Source of the DNA: Streptomyces sp. KL109B
GTDB lineage: Bacteria > Actinomycetota > Actinomycetes > Streptomycetales > Streptomycetaceae
Length of the DNA: 64,000 nucleotides
NCBI RefSeq assembly: GCF_030766935.1
Contig: NZ_JASERL010000009.1
Coordinates: forward strand, 186,001-250,000
Reading direction: 5' to 3'
Shown: positions 8,641-16,895 of the stretch, in pieces
Layout of the letters: every line of letters starts with the position of its first letter
Numbering within the stretch: the first letter of the stretch is position 1
Position numbers and translations under genes: made by a program
Notes under the pieces: model-generated
What the model saw: only the letters and a program-made list of their open reading frames with translations
What the model was told of the DNA's origin: nothing
Database searches by the model: none

Positions 8641-8676
8641 GGAACAGGAACAGGAACTGGAACAGGAACGGGAACA
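8641..8676 (+). repeat. six tandem GGAACA-type hexamers at the paaC ribosome-binding site
   Basis: Six consecutive hexamers (GGAACA, GGAACA, GGAACT, GGAACA, GGAACG, GGAACA) end three bases before the paaC ATG. Each carries a weak Shine-Dalgarno-like AGGA or GGAA. The array replaces a normal ribosome-binding site and could change length by slippage. Confidence 0.7.
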
Positions 8677-8679
8677 GAC

Positions 8680-9549
8680 ATGAGTGACGATCACGCGCAT
8701 CTGGCCCTGGCCGACCTGGGGGCCGAGGAGGCGTCCGACGGCGACCGCTGGGCCTTCGGCACCGGCTTCGCCGACCCGCTGCACGGCGTGCCGACCGCGC
8801 TGCCCGAGGGCGTCGACGGCCGTGCGCTCGCCGCCTGTTGCACGGCGCTCGGCGACGACGCGCTGGTCGCCGCGCAGCGGCTCGCCCAGTGGTGCACCCG
8901 CGCGCCCGAACTGGAGGAGGAGGTCGCGCTCGCCAACATCGGCCTCGACCTGCTCGGCCAGGCCCGCCTGCTGTACTCCCGGGCGGGCCAGTGCGACGGC
9001 ACCGGCCGCGACGAGGACGCGTACGCCTACTTCCGCGACGCGGACGCGTTCCGCAACGTCCGCCTGGCCGAACTCCCCGGCGGGGACTTCGCGTTCTGCG
9101 TCGGCAGGCTCCTGGTGCAGTCCGCCTGGCGGCTCGCCCTGTTCGAGCAGCTCACCGGCTGCGCCGACCCGGTGCTCGCCGCCGTCGCGGGCAAGGGCGC
9201 CAAGGAACTGGCCTACCACCGCCAGTACGCCGCCGAGTGGGTCGTCCGGCTCGGCGACGGCACCGCGGAATCCCACCGCCGCATGCAGCAGGCGTGGGAC
9301 GAACTGGCGCCCTGGATGGGGGAGTTGTACGGGGACGGGGTTGCGGAGGCGTTCGGCGTCGCGCCGCGCGAGGTGGCCGATGTGACGCGTGCGGTCCTCG
9401 GGCAGGTGGCACAGGCCGCGGGCCTCACCTCGTCGCCCATGGCGACGGTCCCCGGTTCCGGCCGCGCCGGAGACCACACGGAGCACCTGGAGCCACTCCT
9501 CGCCGAGCTGCAGAGCGTGGCCCGCGCCCACCCGGACGCCGCATGGTGA
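8680..9549 (+). CDS. paaC: phenylacetyl-CoA epoxidase structural subunit PaaC
   Basis: Ferritin-like but non-catalytic partner of PaaA. The 289 residues include LGDDALVAAQRLAQWCTRAPELEEEVALANIGLDLLGQAR, typical of PaaC, then EDAYAYFRDADAFRNVRLAELPGGDFAF and LAYHRQYAAEWVVRLGDGT. ATG 8680 follows the hexamer repeat. The C-terminus (HTEHLEPLLAELQSVARAHP) is typical. The paaD start lies seven bases inside its 3' end, so C and D are translationally coupled. Confidence 0.95.
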   Translation: MSDDHAHLALADLGAEEASDGDRWAFGTGFADPLHGVPTALPEGVDGRALAACCTALGDDALVAAQRLAQWCTRAPELEEEVALANIGLDLLGQARLLYSRAGQCDGTGRDEDAYAYFRDADAFRNVRLAELPGGDFAFCVGRLLVQSAWRLALFEQLTGCADPVLAAVAGKGAKELAYHRQYAAEWVVRLGDGTAESHRRMQQAWDELAPWMGELYGDGVAEAFGVAPREVADVTRAVLGQVAQAAGLTSSPMATVPGSGRAGDHTEHLEPLLAELQSVARAHPDAAW

Positions 9550-10070
9550 CCGCGGCCGGTGCCCCGAGCGCGGAGCGGATCGCCGCGGAGGTCGTGGACC
9601 CGGAACTGCCCATGCTCACCCTCGCGGAGTTGGGCGTGCTGCGAGCCGTGCGGACCGGCGTCGACGGTTCGGTGACCGCCACCCTCACGCCCACGTACTC
9701 CGGCTGCCCCGCGATGGCCGAGATGCGATCCGACCTGGCCGCGCGTCTCGCACGGGCCGGATTCACCGACGTCCGTATCGAGACGGTCCTCGACCCGCCC
9801 TGGACGACCGACTGGATATCGGACGAGGGCCGCCGCAAGCTCACCGAACACGGCATCGCACCACCGGGACCGGCCCCGAGACACCACGGAACCGGCCCGC
9901 TCCCTCTGGTCCTCTCACCGACCCGCTGGTCCGCGTCCGCGTCCGTGCCCTGCCCGCACTGCGGCTCGGCCGACACCGAGGAGACCTCCCGCTTCGGCGC
10001 CACCTCCTGCCGGGCGCTGCGCCGCTGCCGCAGCTGTCTGGAACCGTACGAGCAGGTCAAGGAGATCTGA
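9543..10070 (+). CDS. paaD: PaaD, DUF59-type assembly protein with zinc ribbon
   Basis: Needed for maturation of the epoxidase, probably in Fe-S or metal-centre assembly. The N-terminal MIP18/DUF59 domain spans about residues 10-100 (VVDPELPMLTLAELGVLR, TPTYSGCPAMAEM). The C-terminal zinc ribbon is CPHCGSADTEETSRFGATSC and CRSCLEPYEQVKEI. The length, 175 residues, is normal. It overlaps paaC and its stop shares one base with the paaE start (TGATG). Confidence 0.95.
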   Translation: MVTAAGAPSAERIAAEVVDPELPMLTLAELGVLRAVRTGVDGSVTATLTPTYSGCPAMAEMRSDLAARLARAGFTDVRIETVLDPPWTTDWISDEGRRKLTEHGIAPPGPAPRHHGTGPLPLVLSPTRWSASASVPCPHCGSADTEETSRFGATSCRALRRCRSCLEPYEQVKEI

Positions 10071-11179
10071 TGACCGCCCCCACCGTCTCCACCACCGCAC
10101 CGGCGCGTGTTCGCCGCAGGCCGGCCTTCCACACCCTTCGGGTCGCCGCGGTCGAGCGGCTGACCGAGGACTCCGCGGCCGTCACCCTCGACGTACCGGC
10201 CGATCTCGCCGAGGAGTTCGCGTTCGCGCCCGGCCAGTCCCTGACGCTGCGCCGCGAGATCGCGGGCCGCGACGAGCGCCGCTCGTACTCGATCTGCTCA
10301 CCGGTCGGCAGCGGCCCGCGGATCGGCGTCCGCGTCGTCCCCGGCGGCCTCTTCTCCTCGTGGCTGGTGAACGACGTACGTGCCGGGGACGAGGTCGACG
10401 TCATGTCCCCTACCGGCATGTTCACCCCTGACCTCACCGAAGCGGGCCACCACGTACTGATCGCGGCCGGTTCCGGCATCACCCCGATGCTGTCCATCGC
10501 CGCCTCGGTCCTCGCCGCGGACGAGCGCTCCCGAGTCACCCTCTTCTACGGCAACCGGCGCACCGGCACCGTGATGTTCGCCGACGAGCTGGCCGACCTC
10601 AAGGACGCGTACCCGAGCCGCTTCCAGCTCGCCCACGTCCTCTCCCGCGAACCGCGCGAGGCCGAGCTGCTCTCGGGACGCCTGGACGCCGACCGCCTCG
10701 CCGCGCTCATCGGCTCCCTCGTCGACACCGCGGACGCCGACCACTGGTGGCTGTGCGGCCCGCACGGCATGGTCCGCGACGCGCGGTCCGTCCTCGACGG
10801 TCTCGGCGTCCCCGAACTCCGCGTCCACCAGGAACTCTTCTACGCGGACGACGCCCCGCCCCGCGAGACACCCCACACCGGGACACCTCGGGCGTCCGGC
10901 CCCACCAGCGAGGTGACCATCAGCCTCGACGGCCGCACGACCACCACCCCGCTGTCCCGGGACCGCAGCATCCTGGAAGGCGCCCAACAGGCCCGCCCCG
11001 ACGTGCCGTTCGCCTGCAAGGGCGGCGTCTGCGGCACCTGCAGGGCACTCGTGTGCGACGGCGAGGCGGACATGCGCCGCAACTTCGCCCTCGAACGGTC
11101 CGAGGTCGACGCCGGCTACGTCCTCACCTGCCAGACCTTCGCCGTGTCCGACTCCTTGACGGTCGACTTCGACAGCTGA
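10070..11179 (+). CDS. paaE: phenylacetyl-CoA epoxidase reductase subunit PaaE
   Basis: NADPH:ferredoxin-type reductase feeding electrons to PaaA. Domain order is standard for class IA reductases: FAD domain with RSYSICSP, NAD(P) domain with AAGSGITPMLS and WWLCGPHGMV, then a C-terminal plant-type 2Fe-2S ferredoxin with CKGGVCGTCRALVC and a fourth Cys in YVLTCQTF. 369 residues. Last gene of the rightward paa operon; decayed DNA follows on the other strand. Confidence 0.95.
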   Translation: MTAPTVSTTAPARVRRRPAFHTLRVAAVERLTEDSAAVTLDVPADLAEEFAFAPGQSLTLRREIAGRDERRSYSICSPVGSGPRIGVRVVPGGLFSSWLVNDVRAGDEVDVMSPTGMFTPDLTEAGHHVLIAAGSGITPMLSIAASVLAADERSRVTLFYGNRRTGTVMFADELADLKDAYPSRFQLAHVLSREPREAELLSGRLDADRLAALIGSLVDTADADHWWLCGPHGMVRDARSVLDGLGVPELRVHQELFYADDAPPRETPHTGTPRASGPTSEVTISLDGRTTTTPLSRDRSILEGAQQARPDVPFACKGGVCGTCRALVCDGEADMRRNFALERSEVDAGYVLTCQTFAVSDSLTVDFDS

Positions 11180-11199
11180 GCCGTGGCGGCCCGCGCCCG

Positions 11200-11477
11200 T
11201 CAGTCCTGATGGCCGAGCGCGACGTCGAGGGCGTCGCTCGGGGCGCCGGTGCCCGACACCGTGACCGCCTTCGAGGCCGGCGGGTAGCCGCTCGCGATGA
11301 CGGTGTACGTGTCACCGCTCAGACCCGCGAAGGCGTACGCGCCGTCGATGCCGCGGACCGTGCCCGTGACGGTCGCGGCGGAGCGCAGCGCGGCGTCCTG
11401 CCGGGTGGCGTACGGCTGGAAGCCCTCCGCTCTGCCGGGGAACGTGTAGGCGCCGGGCGGCAGCCCAGGCGCCGTGC
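11200..11477 (-). pseudogene. C-terminal Ig/carboxypeptidase-regulatory-like domain fragment
   Basis: Read on the minus strand and ending at a TGA at 11200-11202, this gives GAYTFPGRAEGFQPYATRQ, VTGTVRG, DGAYAFAGLSGDTYTVIASG and PPASKAVTVSGTG. The beta-strand pattern matches the repeated carboxypeptidase-regulatory-like domains found at the C-termini of some Streptomyces DHA2-type MFS exporters. There is no start codon, no membrane part, and the strand order looks compressed by deletion. It joins catalase-like debris without a stop between, in another frame. Confidence 0.55.
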
Positions 11478-11714
11478 CACGCCCGAGTCGACGAGGCGGT
11501 CGCGCTCGGCGTCGTCGAGGATCTCGCGCACCAGGGTGCCGGGCTGACCCCAGTCGTCGTCCTCGGCGTGGTCGACGTACGCGGCACGGGTGATGTCACC
11601 GTCGGCGTACCAGCTGGGCGGCGTGCCGCGCCCCGACGTGTCCAGTACGGGTCGGGACGGCCGGGAGCGGGGTCCTCCGGAGGGCTGCTCACCAGGCGCG
11701 CCCTGGAACACCGG
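11478..11714 (-). pseudogene. catalase C-terminal fragment
   Basis: The minus-strand frame reads SRPVLDTSGRGTPPSW, YADGDITRAAYVDHAEDDDW, GQPGTLVREILDDAERDRLV. The string around DDDWGQPGTLVRE is characteristic of the region near the end of monofunctional haem catalases. The haem-binding core is missing and the reading frame is lost after residue LVDSGV, so this is a relic. Its 5' side ends just before the promoter of the hydrolase gene at 11796. Confidence 0.6.
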
Positions 11715-11795
11715 TGGATTCGCCGATGGCAGCCCGTGGCGGCGGGCCGACACTGCGGGCACAGCCCCTTGGACACGCATACACGGAGGTACCTC

Positions 11796-13328
11796 GTGGG
11801 CATACTCGCTCGGTTATCCAGGCGGTCCGTCACCGTCACCGCACTGGGGGCGCTGCTGTGCGGCGCCCTGTCCGGCATCCCCCTGGCCGACCCGGCCGCG
11901 GCGTCCGCCCGCGCGGTCGCGGCCCCCACGGTCACCGTCCCACCCACAGGCAGTCACGGCTTCCCGTTCCTCGCGGCGGCGGAGGACCTCGGGTCCTTCG
12001 GCTACACCGAGCGGGAGTACTTCTTCTCGGGCACCGCCACCTCGTACGCCAAGTCCGGTCTGTGGACCTCGGACGGCCGATGGACCGTCCGCGCCACCGA
12101 CACCGCGGCCTACAAGAGCCGCCTGCTGGTGCGCAGGCCCGCCGACCCGGCCGAGTTCAACGGCACGGTGGTCGTGGAATGGCTCAACGTCAGCGGCCAG
12201 ATCGAACTCTCCCCCGACTACTGGTTCGAGCGGGAGGAGCTGCTGCGCCAGGGCTACGCCTGGGTCGGCGTCTCGGCACAAGCCGTCGGGGTCAACGGCG
12301 GACTGGGCGAGATCAAGGGCCTGAAGGGCTGGGACCCGGCACGGTACGGCAGCCTGGTCCACCCCGGGGACGCCTTCGCCTACGACATCTTCTCCCAGGC
12401 GGGCCAGGCCCTGCGCACCCCGGACGGGCCCGACCCGCTCGGCGGGCTCACGGTCCGCACGCTGCTCGCCGACGGCGAATCGCAATCGGCGGGCTTCATG
12501 ACGACGTACGTCAACGCCGTCCAGCCGGTGTCCAAGGCCTACGACGGCTTCATGGTGCACAGCAACAGCGCGATCGCCTCACCGATCAGTGGTGTGCTCG
12601 CCGACACCCTGCTGATGCCGAACCCGTCCCGGGTCAGAACCGACCTGACGGTGCCGACGTTCGTCGTGCTCACCGAGACCGACGTGCCGGGCGCCGCCAT
12701 CGCACGACAGCCGGACACCGGCAGCGTCGTGCACTGGGAACTGGCCGGCACCGCACACGGCGACCAGTGGGCGTACGACCTCGGCGAAGCGACCGTGCGG
12801 AAATCGGCGGGCTCGGCCGGCCCGTCGGCCGACTGCGCCGCCGGCTCGGCCCCCTTCAACGACGGGCCCGGCCACTGGTCGATGAACGCGGCGCTGCGCC
12901 ACCTCGCCGCCTGGGCGCGTGGCGGCGCACGCCCGCCGAGCGCTCCACCGGTGAGCACCCTCCTGCGTGACCCCGCCACCGGCCTGGCCTCCGGAGGGGT
13001 CCGGCTGCCGGACGTCACGGTGCCCACCCGTACGCTCACCGGCTTGCGCGACACCACCGACAGCGGAGTCTTCTGCGGCCTGTACGGTGCGCGCGACCCC
13101 TGGAACGGCGATGCCGACGCCTGGGACCGGCACGACGACGGCGACCCCTCCGACCCGAACTTCCCTGCCACGGCTGAACCAGTGCTCAGCAGGCTCTACC
13201 CGACCCACGCCGACTACGTGGGCAAGGTACGCACCGCCGCGCAGGCGTCCGTCAACGCCGGCTACCTGCTGCCCGAGGACGCGACGGCGATCGTCGACGC
13301 CGCGCAGGATTCGGACATCGGCGGCTGA
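11796..13328 (+). CDS. secreted alpha/beta-hydrolase-domain protein (Abhydrolase_10 type)
   Basis: Exported hydrolase of unknown substrate, 510 residues. GTG 11796 is preceded by CGGAGGT six bases upstream; the open frame extends further 5' but without a good start. The signal peptide is RRSVTVTALGALLCGALSG ending near ADPAAASA. The mature protein has TEREYFFSGTA and VVVEWLNVSGQ, typical of this family, and GESQSAGFM, which supplies the nucleophile Ser in the elbow. TAHGDQWAYD may carry the catalytic His. It stands alone between debris and the sugar-acid operon. Confidence 0.75.
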   Translation: MGILARLSRRSVTVTALGALLCGALSGIPLADPAAASARAVAAPTVTVPPTGSHGFPFLAAAEDLGSFGYTEREYFFSGTATSYAKSGLWTSDGRWTVRATDTAAYKSRLLVRRPADPAEFNGTVVVEWLNVSGQIELSPDYWFEREELLRQGYAWVGVSAQAVGVNGGLGEIKGLKGWDPARYGSLVHPGDAFAYDIFSQAGQALRTPDGPDPLGGLTVRTLLADGESQSAGFMTTYVNAVQPVSKAYDGFMVHSNSAIASPISGVLADTLLMPNPSRVRTDLTVPTFVVLTETDVPGAAIARQPDTGSVVHWELAGTAHGDQWAYDLGEATVRKSAGSAGPSADCAAGSAPFNDGPGHWSMNAALRHLAAWARGGARPPSAPPVSTLLRDPATGLASGGVRLPDVTVPTRTLTGLRDTTDSGVFCGLYGARDPWNGDADAWDRHDDGDPSDPNFPATAEPVLSRLYPTHADYVGKVRTAAQASVNAGYLLPEDATAIVDAAQDSDIGG

Positions 13329-13389
13329 CCCCGAACCCCATGCCTCACCCCTGGACGGGTGGATCATCCTCCGCTTAAGCTCATCCCAC

Positions 13390-13410
13390 ATTCCATAGAA
13401 TCCAGAATCT
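13390..13410. promoter_or_regulatory. AT-rich operator-like element before the sugar-acid operon
   Basis: ATTC-CATA-GAAT is a small inverted repeat followed by a direct repeat AGAATC-C-AGAATC, all within 21 AT-rich bases in otherwise very GC-rich DNA. It sits immediately before the ribosome-binding site of the alcohol dehydrogenase gene. It could be the promoter -10 region or the site of the GntR regulator encoded downstream. The consensus is not one I recognise. Confidence 0.35.
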
Positions 13411-13426
13411 GGGAAGGGTGCGGTCG

Positions 13427-14554
13427 ATGAGGGCGCGGGCGGCCATCGTCCCCGGAGCCGGGGAAGCCATGGAGATCCGTGACTTCGAGGTGCCCGAGCC
13501 CGGTCCTGGCCAGTTCGTACTGAAGGTGGAACTCACCGGGATGTGCGGCACGGACACGCACATCCACCGCGGTCGCCTTCCCGGTGTCACCTTCCCCGCG
13601 CTGCTCGGACACGAGATCGTCGGCACACTCAGCGCCCTCGGGCCCGGTCTGCGCACGGACCACGCGGGACGGCCGGTCGCCGTGGGGGACCGGGTGGGTG
13701 TGCTGCCCGCGCTGAGCTGTGGGGTCTGCTTCGACTGTCAGGTCAGGCACCGGCCGGAGGCCTGCCGCGACCGGCGCCCGTCCTACGGATTCGCCTCGCC
13801 GGTGGGGGAGGTCCCCGATCTGAGCGGTGGGTTCAGCGAGTACCTGTTCGCCTCGAACGTGGGCAGCGTCTTTCATCGCACCGAACTCCCGCCCGAAATC
13901 GCCGTGTTGCAGGAACCGCTGTCGGTGGCGCTGCACGGCATCGACCGGGGCCGTGTCGGGATCGGCGCCACGGTGGTGGTTCAAGGGGTCGGAGCGATCG
14001 GCCTCATGGCCGTCGCCGCGGCCCGTGCGGCGGGCGCCGCACGCATCGTCGCGCTCGGCGCCCCCGGCACCCGCCTCGCTCTCGCCCGGGAGCTGGGCGC
14101 CGACGACGTCGTCGACATCACCGAACACACCGACACCGCACAGCTGCGCCGCGCCGTACTGACCGCACTCGGCCGACCGGAAGGCGCCGACTGCGTGCTC
14201 GGCACGGCCGGTTCGCCCCAGGCGTTCACCGAGGCCATCGGATACCTCGCGAACGGCGGCGTACTCGCCGAACTCGGAAACTTCACCGACAGGGGCACCA
14301 TCCCCTTCAACCCCTTCTCCGACCTGCTGCGACGCGACCTCACGCTCACCGGCGTCTACGGCGCGGGCCCCGAGATGCGGCGCCGCTACCACGAGGCGCT
14401 GACACTCCTGGAGCGGCAGGACCGGCCGTACGAGCGGGTGGTCAGCCATCGCGTACCGCTGGAGCGGGTCGGCGAGGCGCTGGCCGCGCTCGACGGCAGC
14501 TACTCCCTCGACGGCCGCGACGTCGTCAAGGCCGCCGTCGCGCCCGCCACCTGA
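13427..14554 (+). CDS. zinc-dependent medium-chain alcohol dehydrogenase
   Basis: NAD(P)-dependent polyol or sugar-acid dehydrogenase. Catalytic zinc ligands lie in GMCGTDTHIH (Cys) and GHE (His, Glu); the structural zinc site is CGVCFDCQVRHRPEAC; the Rossmann motif is GVGAIG. About 375 residues from ATG 13427, which follows GGGAAGGG; GTG 13418 would add three residues. It heads an operon of solute-binding protein, two permeases, an enolase-superfamily enzyme and a GntR regulator, so the substrate is probably the same sugar acid or polyol. The exact substrate is unknown. Confidence 0.85.
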   Translation: MRARAAIVPGAGEAMEIRDFEVPEPGPGQFVLKVELTGMCGTDTHIHRGRLPGVTFPALLGHEIVGTLSALGPGLRTDHAGRPVAVGDRVGVLPALSCGVCFDCQVRHRPEACRDRRPSYGFASPVGEVPDLSGGFSEYLFASNVGSVFHRTELPPEIAVLQEPLSVALHGIDRGRVGIGATVVVQGVGAIGLMAVAAARAAGAARIVALGAPGTRLALARELGADDVVDITEHTDTAQLRRAVLTALGRPEGADCVLGTAGSPQAFTEAIGYLANGGVLAELGNFTDRGTIPFNPFSDLLRRDLTLTGVYGAGPEMRRRYHEALTLLERQDRPYERVVSHRVPLERVGEALAALDGSYSLDGRDVVKAAVAPAT

Positions 14555-14619
14555 ACACGCCCTTCCCGTTCCTCCCTCCCCCTCCGCTTCTCCCAACTGT
14601 CGTGAGGAGACCGCTTTTC

Positions 14620-15972
14620 ATGCGCAGAATCCCTGTGCCGGTCACGGCTGTCGCGGCCGTGGCCCTGCTGGCCGCGGGCTGTGGCTCGCCGCCGCAGAAG
14701 GGCGGTGCCGGAAGCCTCGGCACCGCCCAACACCCGGTAGAGATACGGGTGTTGGCCAACGACGCCTTCGCCAAGCAGTGGCAGGACAAGCTCGTCCCGC
14801 GATTCCGCGAGGAGCACCCGGGCATCAAGGTCAGGGTCGATGGGCTGCCCTATGCCGATCAGCTCCCGAAGACGATGCTCGATCTGACCGGCGTCACCCC
14901 CACGTACGACATCGTGCTGGCCGACGACCCGTGGATCCCCCGGCTCGCGGAGAGCGGGGCACTGCTCGATCTGCGTAATGGCGCCGTCAGCAAATTCACC
15001 GACAAGGCGTACGACTGGGCCGACTTCACGCCGTCCGACCTGGCGGCCGGGCAGGCCGAGGGACATCAGTACGCCGTGCCCGTGCGCACCAACCTGATGC
15101 TGATGTTCTACAACCGGTCCCTCTACAAGAAGGCCGGGGTCGACGAGCCCGACGAGCGGACGACCTGGAAGCAGTACCTCAAGGACGCCCGCAAGCTCGA
15201 CCAGGACACCAACGGCGACGGCAAGAAGGACTCCTGGACGATCGGCACGTACTTCACCAAGGACCCGCTGACGCCCACCATTTGGCAGTCGATCCTCAAC
15301 GCCGACGGCGGTCACTTGATGGACGGCCGCCACCGCGTGACGTTCAACAACGCCAAGGGCGTGAAGGCGCTGCAAACGCACGTGGATCTGCTGGGGCACG
15401 CGCCGCCAGGGGCGAGTACGTATCAGTTCAACGAGCCCCTTGAAGCGTTCCGGCAGGGCCGGACGGCCACCATGTTCATGTGGGGCAGCGTCTACAAGGG
15501 CACCGCCCTCGACAAGACGTCCACCAAGCTCGCCCCGGGAGACGTCGGCATCACCACCATGCCCGCCGGTTCCGCCGGGCCCAGCACACACCGCGGCGTC
15601 TGGTCGGCGGCGATCACGAAGAAGTCCCGCCACCAGGCCGCCGCGTGGACGTTCCTCCAGTGGGTCACCTCGAAGAAGGGCGAGCGGTGGGCCGGCGCCA
15701 ACCTGGGCTCGTTCCCCGCCCGCCGCTCCACACTCGCCGACCCGCCCGCCGACTGGCTCGGCCCCGTCTACGAGGCCATCAAGAAGGGCGACAAGGCCGT
15801 GCAGGCCGGGAAGATGTACCGCCCCCGGCTCCCGGAGTCCGACGCCGTCCAGCAGATCCTCGCGCTCCAGACCAGCCGGGCCATGTCCGGTGAGGTCAGT
15901 GCGAAGGGCGCCCTCGACCAGGCGGAGAAGGACATCCATACGCTCCTTGCGGCAAAGGGGTACGACCAGTGA
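14620..15972 (+). CDS. ABC transporter sugar-binding lipoprotein
   Basis: Extracellular substrate-binding protein anchored by a lipid: VALLAAGCGS is a clear lipobox (Cys near residue 22). The 450 residues show the family-1 binding-protein fold (VLANDAFAKQWQDKLVPRF, YDIVLADDPWI, YAVPVRTNLMLMFYN). DTNGDGKKDSW near residue 205 looks like an EF-hand-type calcium loop, seen in some sugar-binding proteins. RBS GAGGAG precedes ATG 14620. It overlaps the first permease gene by GTGA. No ATPase gene is present, so a shared ATPase such as MsiK is expected. Confidence 0.9.
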   Translation: MRRIPVPVTAVAAVALLAAGCGSPPQKGGAGSLGTAQHPVEIRVLANDAFAKQWQDKLVPRFREEHPGIKVRVDGLPYADQLPKTMLDLTGVTPTYDIVLADDPWIPRLAESGALLDLRNGAVSKFTDKAYDWADFTPSDLAAGQAEGHQYAVPVRTNLMLMFYNRSLYKKAGVDEPDERTTWKQYLKDARKLDQDTNGDGKKDSWTIGTYFTKDPLTPTIWQSILNADGGHLMDGRHRVTFNNAKGVKALQTHVDLLGHAPPGASTYQFNEPLEAFRQGRTATMFMWGSVYKGTALDKTSTKLAPGDVGITTMPAGSAGPSTHRGVWSAAITKKSRHQAAAWTFLQWVTSKKGERWAGANLGSFPARRSTLADPPADWLGPVYEAIKKGDKAVQAGKMYRPRLPESDAVQQILALQTSRAMSGEVSAKGALDQAEKDIHTLLAAKGYDQ

Positions 15973-16895
15973 CCACCCCCACCATGAAGCCCGGCGGGCT
16001 CCTTCCGTTCCGCCGTGGCGCCCGCCTCGGCGAGCCCGGCACGGCGTGGCTGTTCCTGACCCCCGCGCTCGTGCTGCTCGGCGGCATGCTGCTCTACCCG
16101 ATCGCGTACACGGTGTGGGTCAGCTTCTCCTCGTTCGACCTCGCGAAGTTCGAGCCCTCCGGATGGGTCGGCTGGAGCAACTACCGGCTCGTACTGCAGG
16201 ATCCGGGCTTCGCGCAGTCCCTGAAGGTGACCGGCGTCTACCTGATCCTCGCGCTCCCACTCCAGATGGTGCTCGGATTCGCGATTGCCTTTCTGCTCAA
16301 CGTGGACTGGAAGGGCCGCGGCGTGCTCAGGGCGCTGTTCCTCATCCCGATGGTGGTCGCCCCGGTCGTCGCGGGCGGGATCTGGCGGATGCTGCTCGAC
16401 CCGATGTGGGGCATCGTCAACCACGTACTCGGGCTCGTCGGCATCGGGCCCGTGGAGTGGCTCGGCGACCCGACGCTCGCCATGGTCAGCCTCGTCGTCA
16501 TCGACACCTGGCGCTGGACACCTTTCGTGGTGCTGATCGCCTCGGCCGGAATCATGGCGCTGCCCTCCGAGGTGTACGAGGCGGCCAAGATGGACGGCGC
16601 GTCCGCGCTGCGCACCCTGTGGCGGATCACGCTGCCGCTCCTCGTACCGGTCATGTCGGCGGCGTTCATCGTGCGCTGGCTCGGCGCGGTGAAGATGTTC
16701 GACATCGCGCTCGCCGCCACCAAGGGCGGCCCCGGACAGGCCACCGACGTGGTGAACCTCTACATCTACGACAAGGGCTTCCGCAGCCTGGAGTTCGGCA
16801 GCGCCTCCTCCATGGCCACCCTGGTGCTGCTGCTGACGCTGGCGGTCACGTACGTGCTCTTCCGGATGACCCGGCGGCTGGAGAACCGATGGTGA
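15969..16895 (+). CDS. ABC sugar transporter permease (MalF-like)
   Basis: Six-helix inner-membrane permease of the carbohydrate uptake-1 family, 308 residues. The GTG start overlaps the binding-protein stop. The cytoplasmic EAA loop is EVYEAAKMDGASALRTLWRI, which docks on the ATPase. N-terminal GTAWLFLTPALVLLGGMLLYP is typical of the first helix. It pairs with the following permease, whose start overlaps it by seven bases. Confidence 0.92.
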   Translation: MTTPTMKPGGLLPFRRGARLGEPGTAWLFLTPALVLLGGMLLYPIAYTVWVSFSSFDLAKFEPSGWVGWSNYRLVLQDPGFAQSLKVTGVYLILALPLQMVLGFAIAFLLNVDWKGRGVLRALFLIPMVVAPVVAGGIWRMLLDPMWGIVNHVLGLVGIGPVEWLGDPTLAMVSLVVIDTWRWTPFVVLIASAGIMALPSEVYEAAKMDGASALRTLWRITLPLLVPVMSAAFIVRWLGAVKMFDIALAATKGGPGQATDVVNLYIYDKGFRSLEFGSASSMATLVLLLTLAVTYVLFRMTRRLENRW

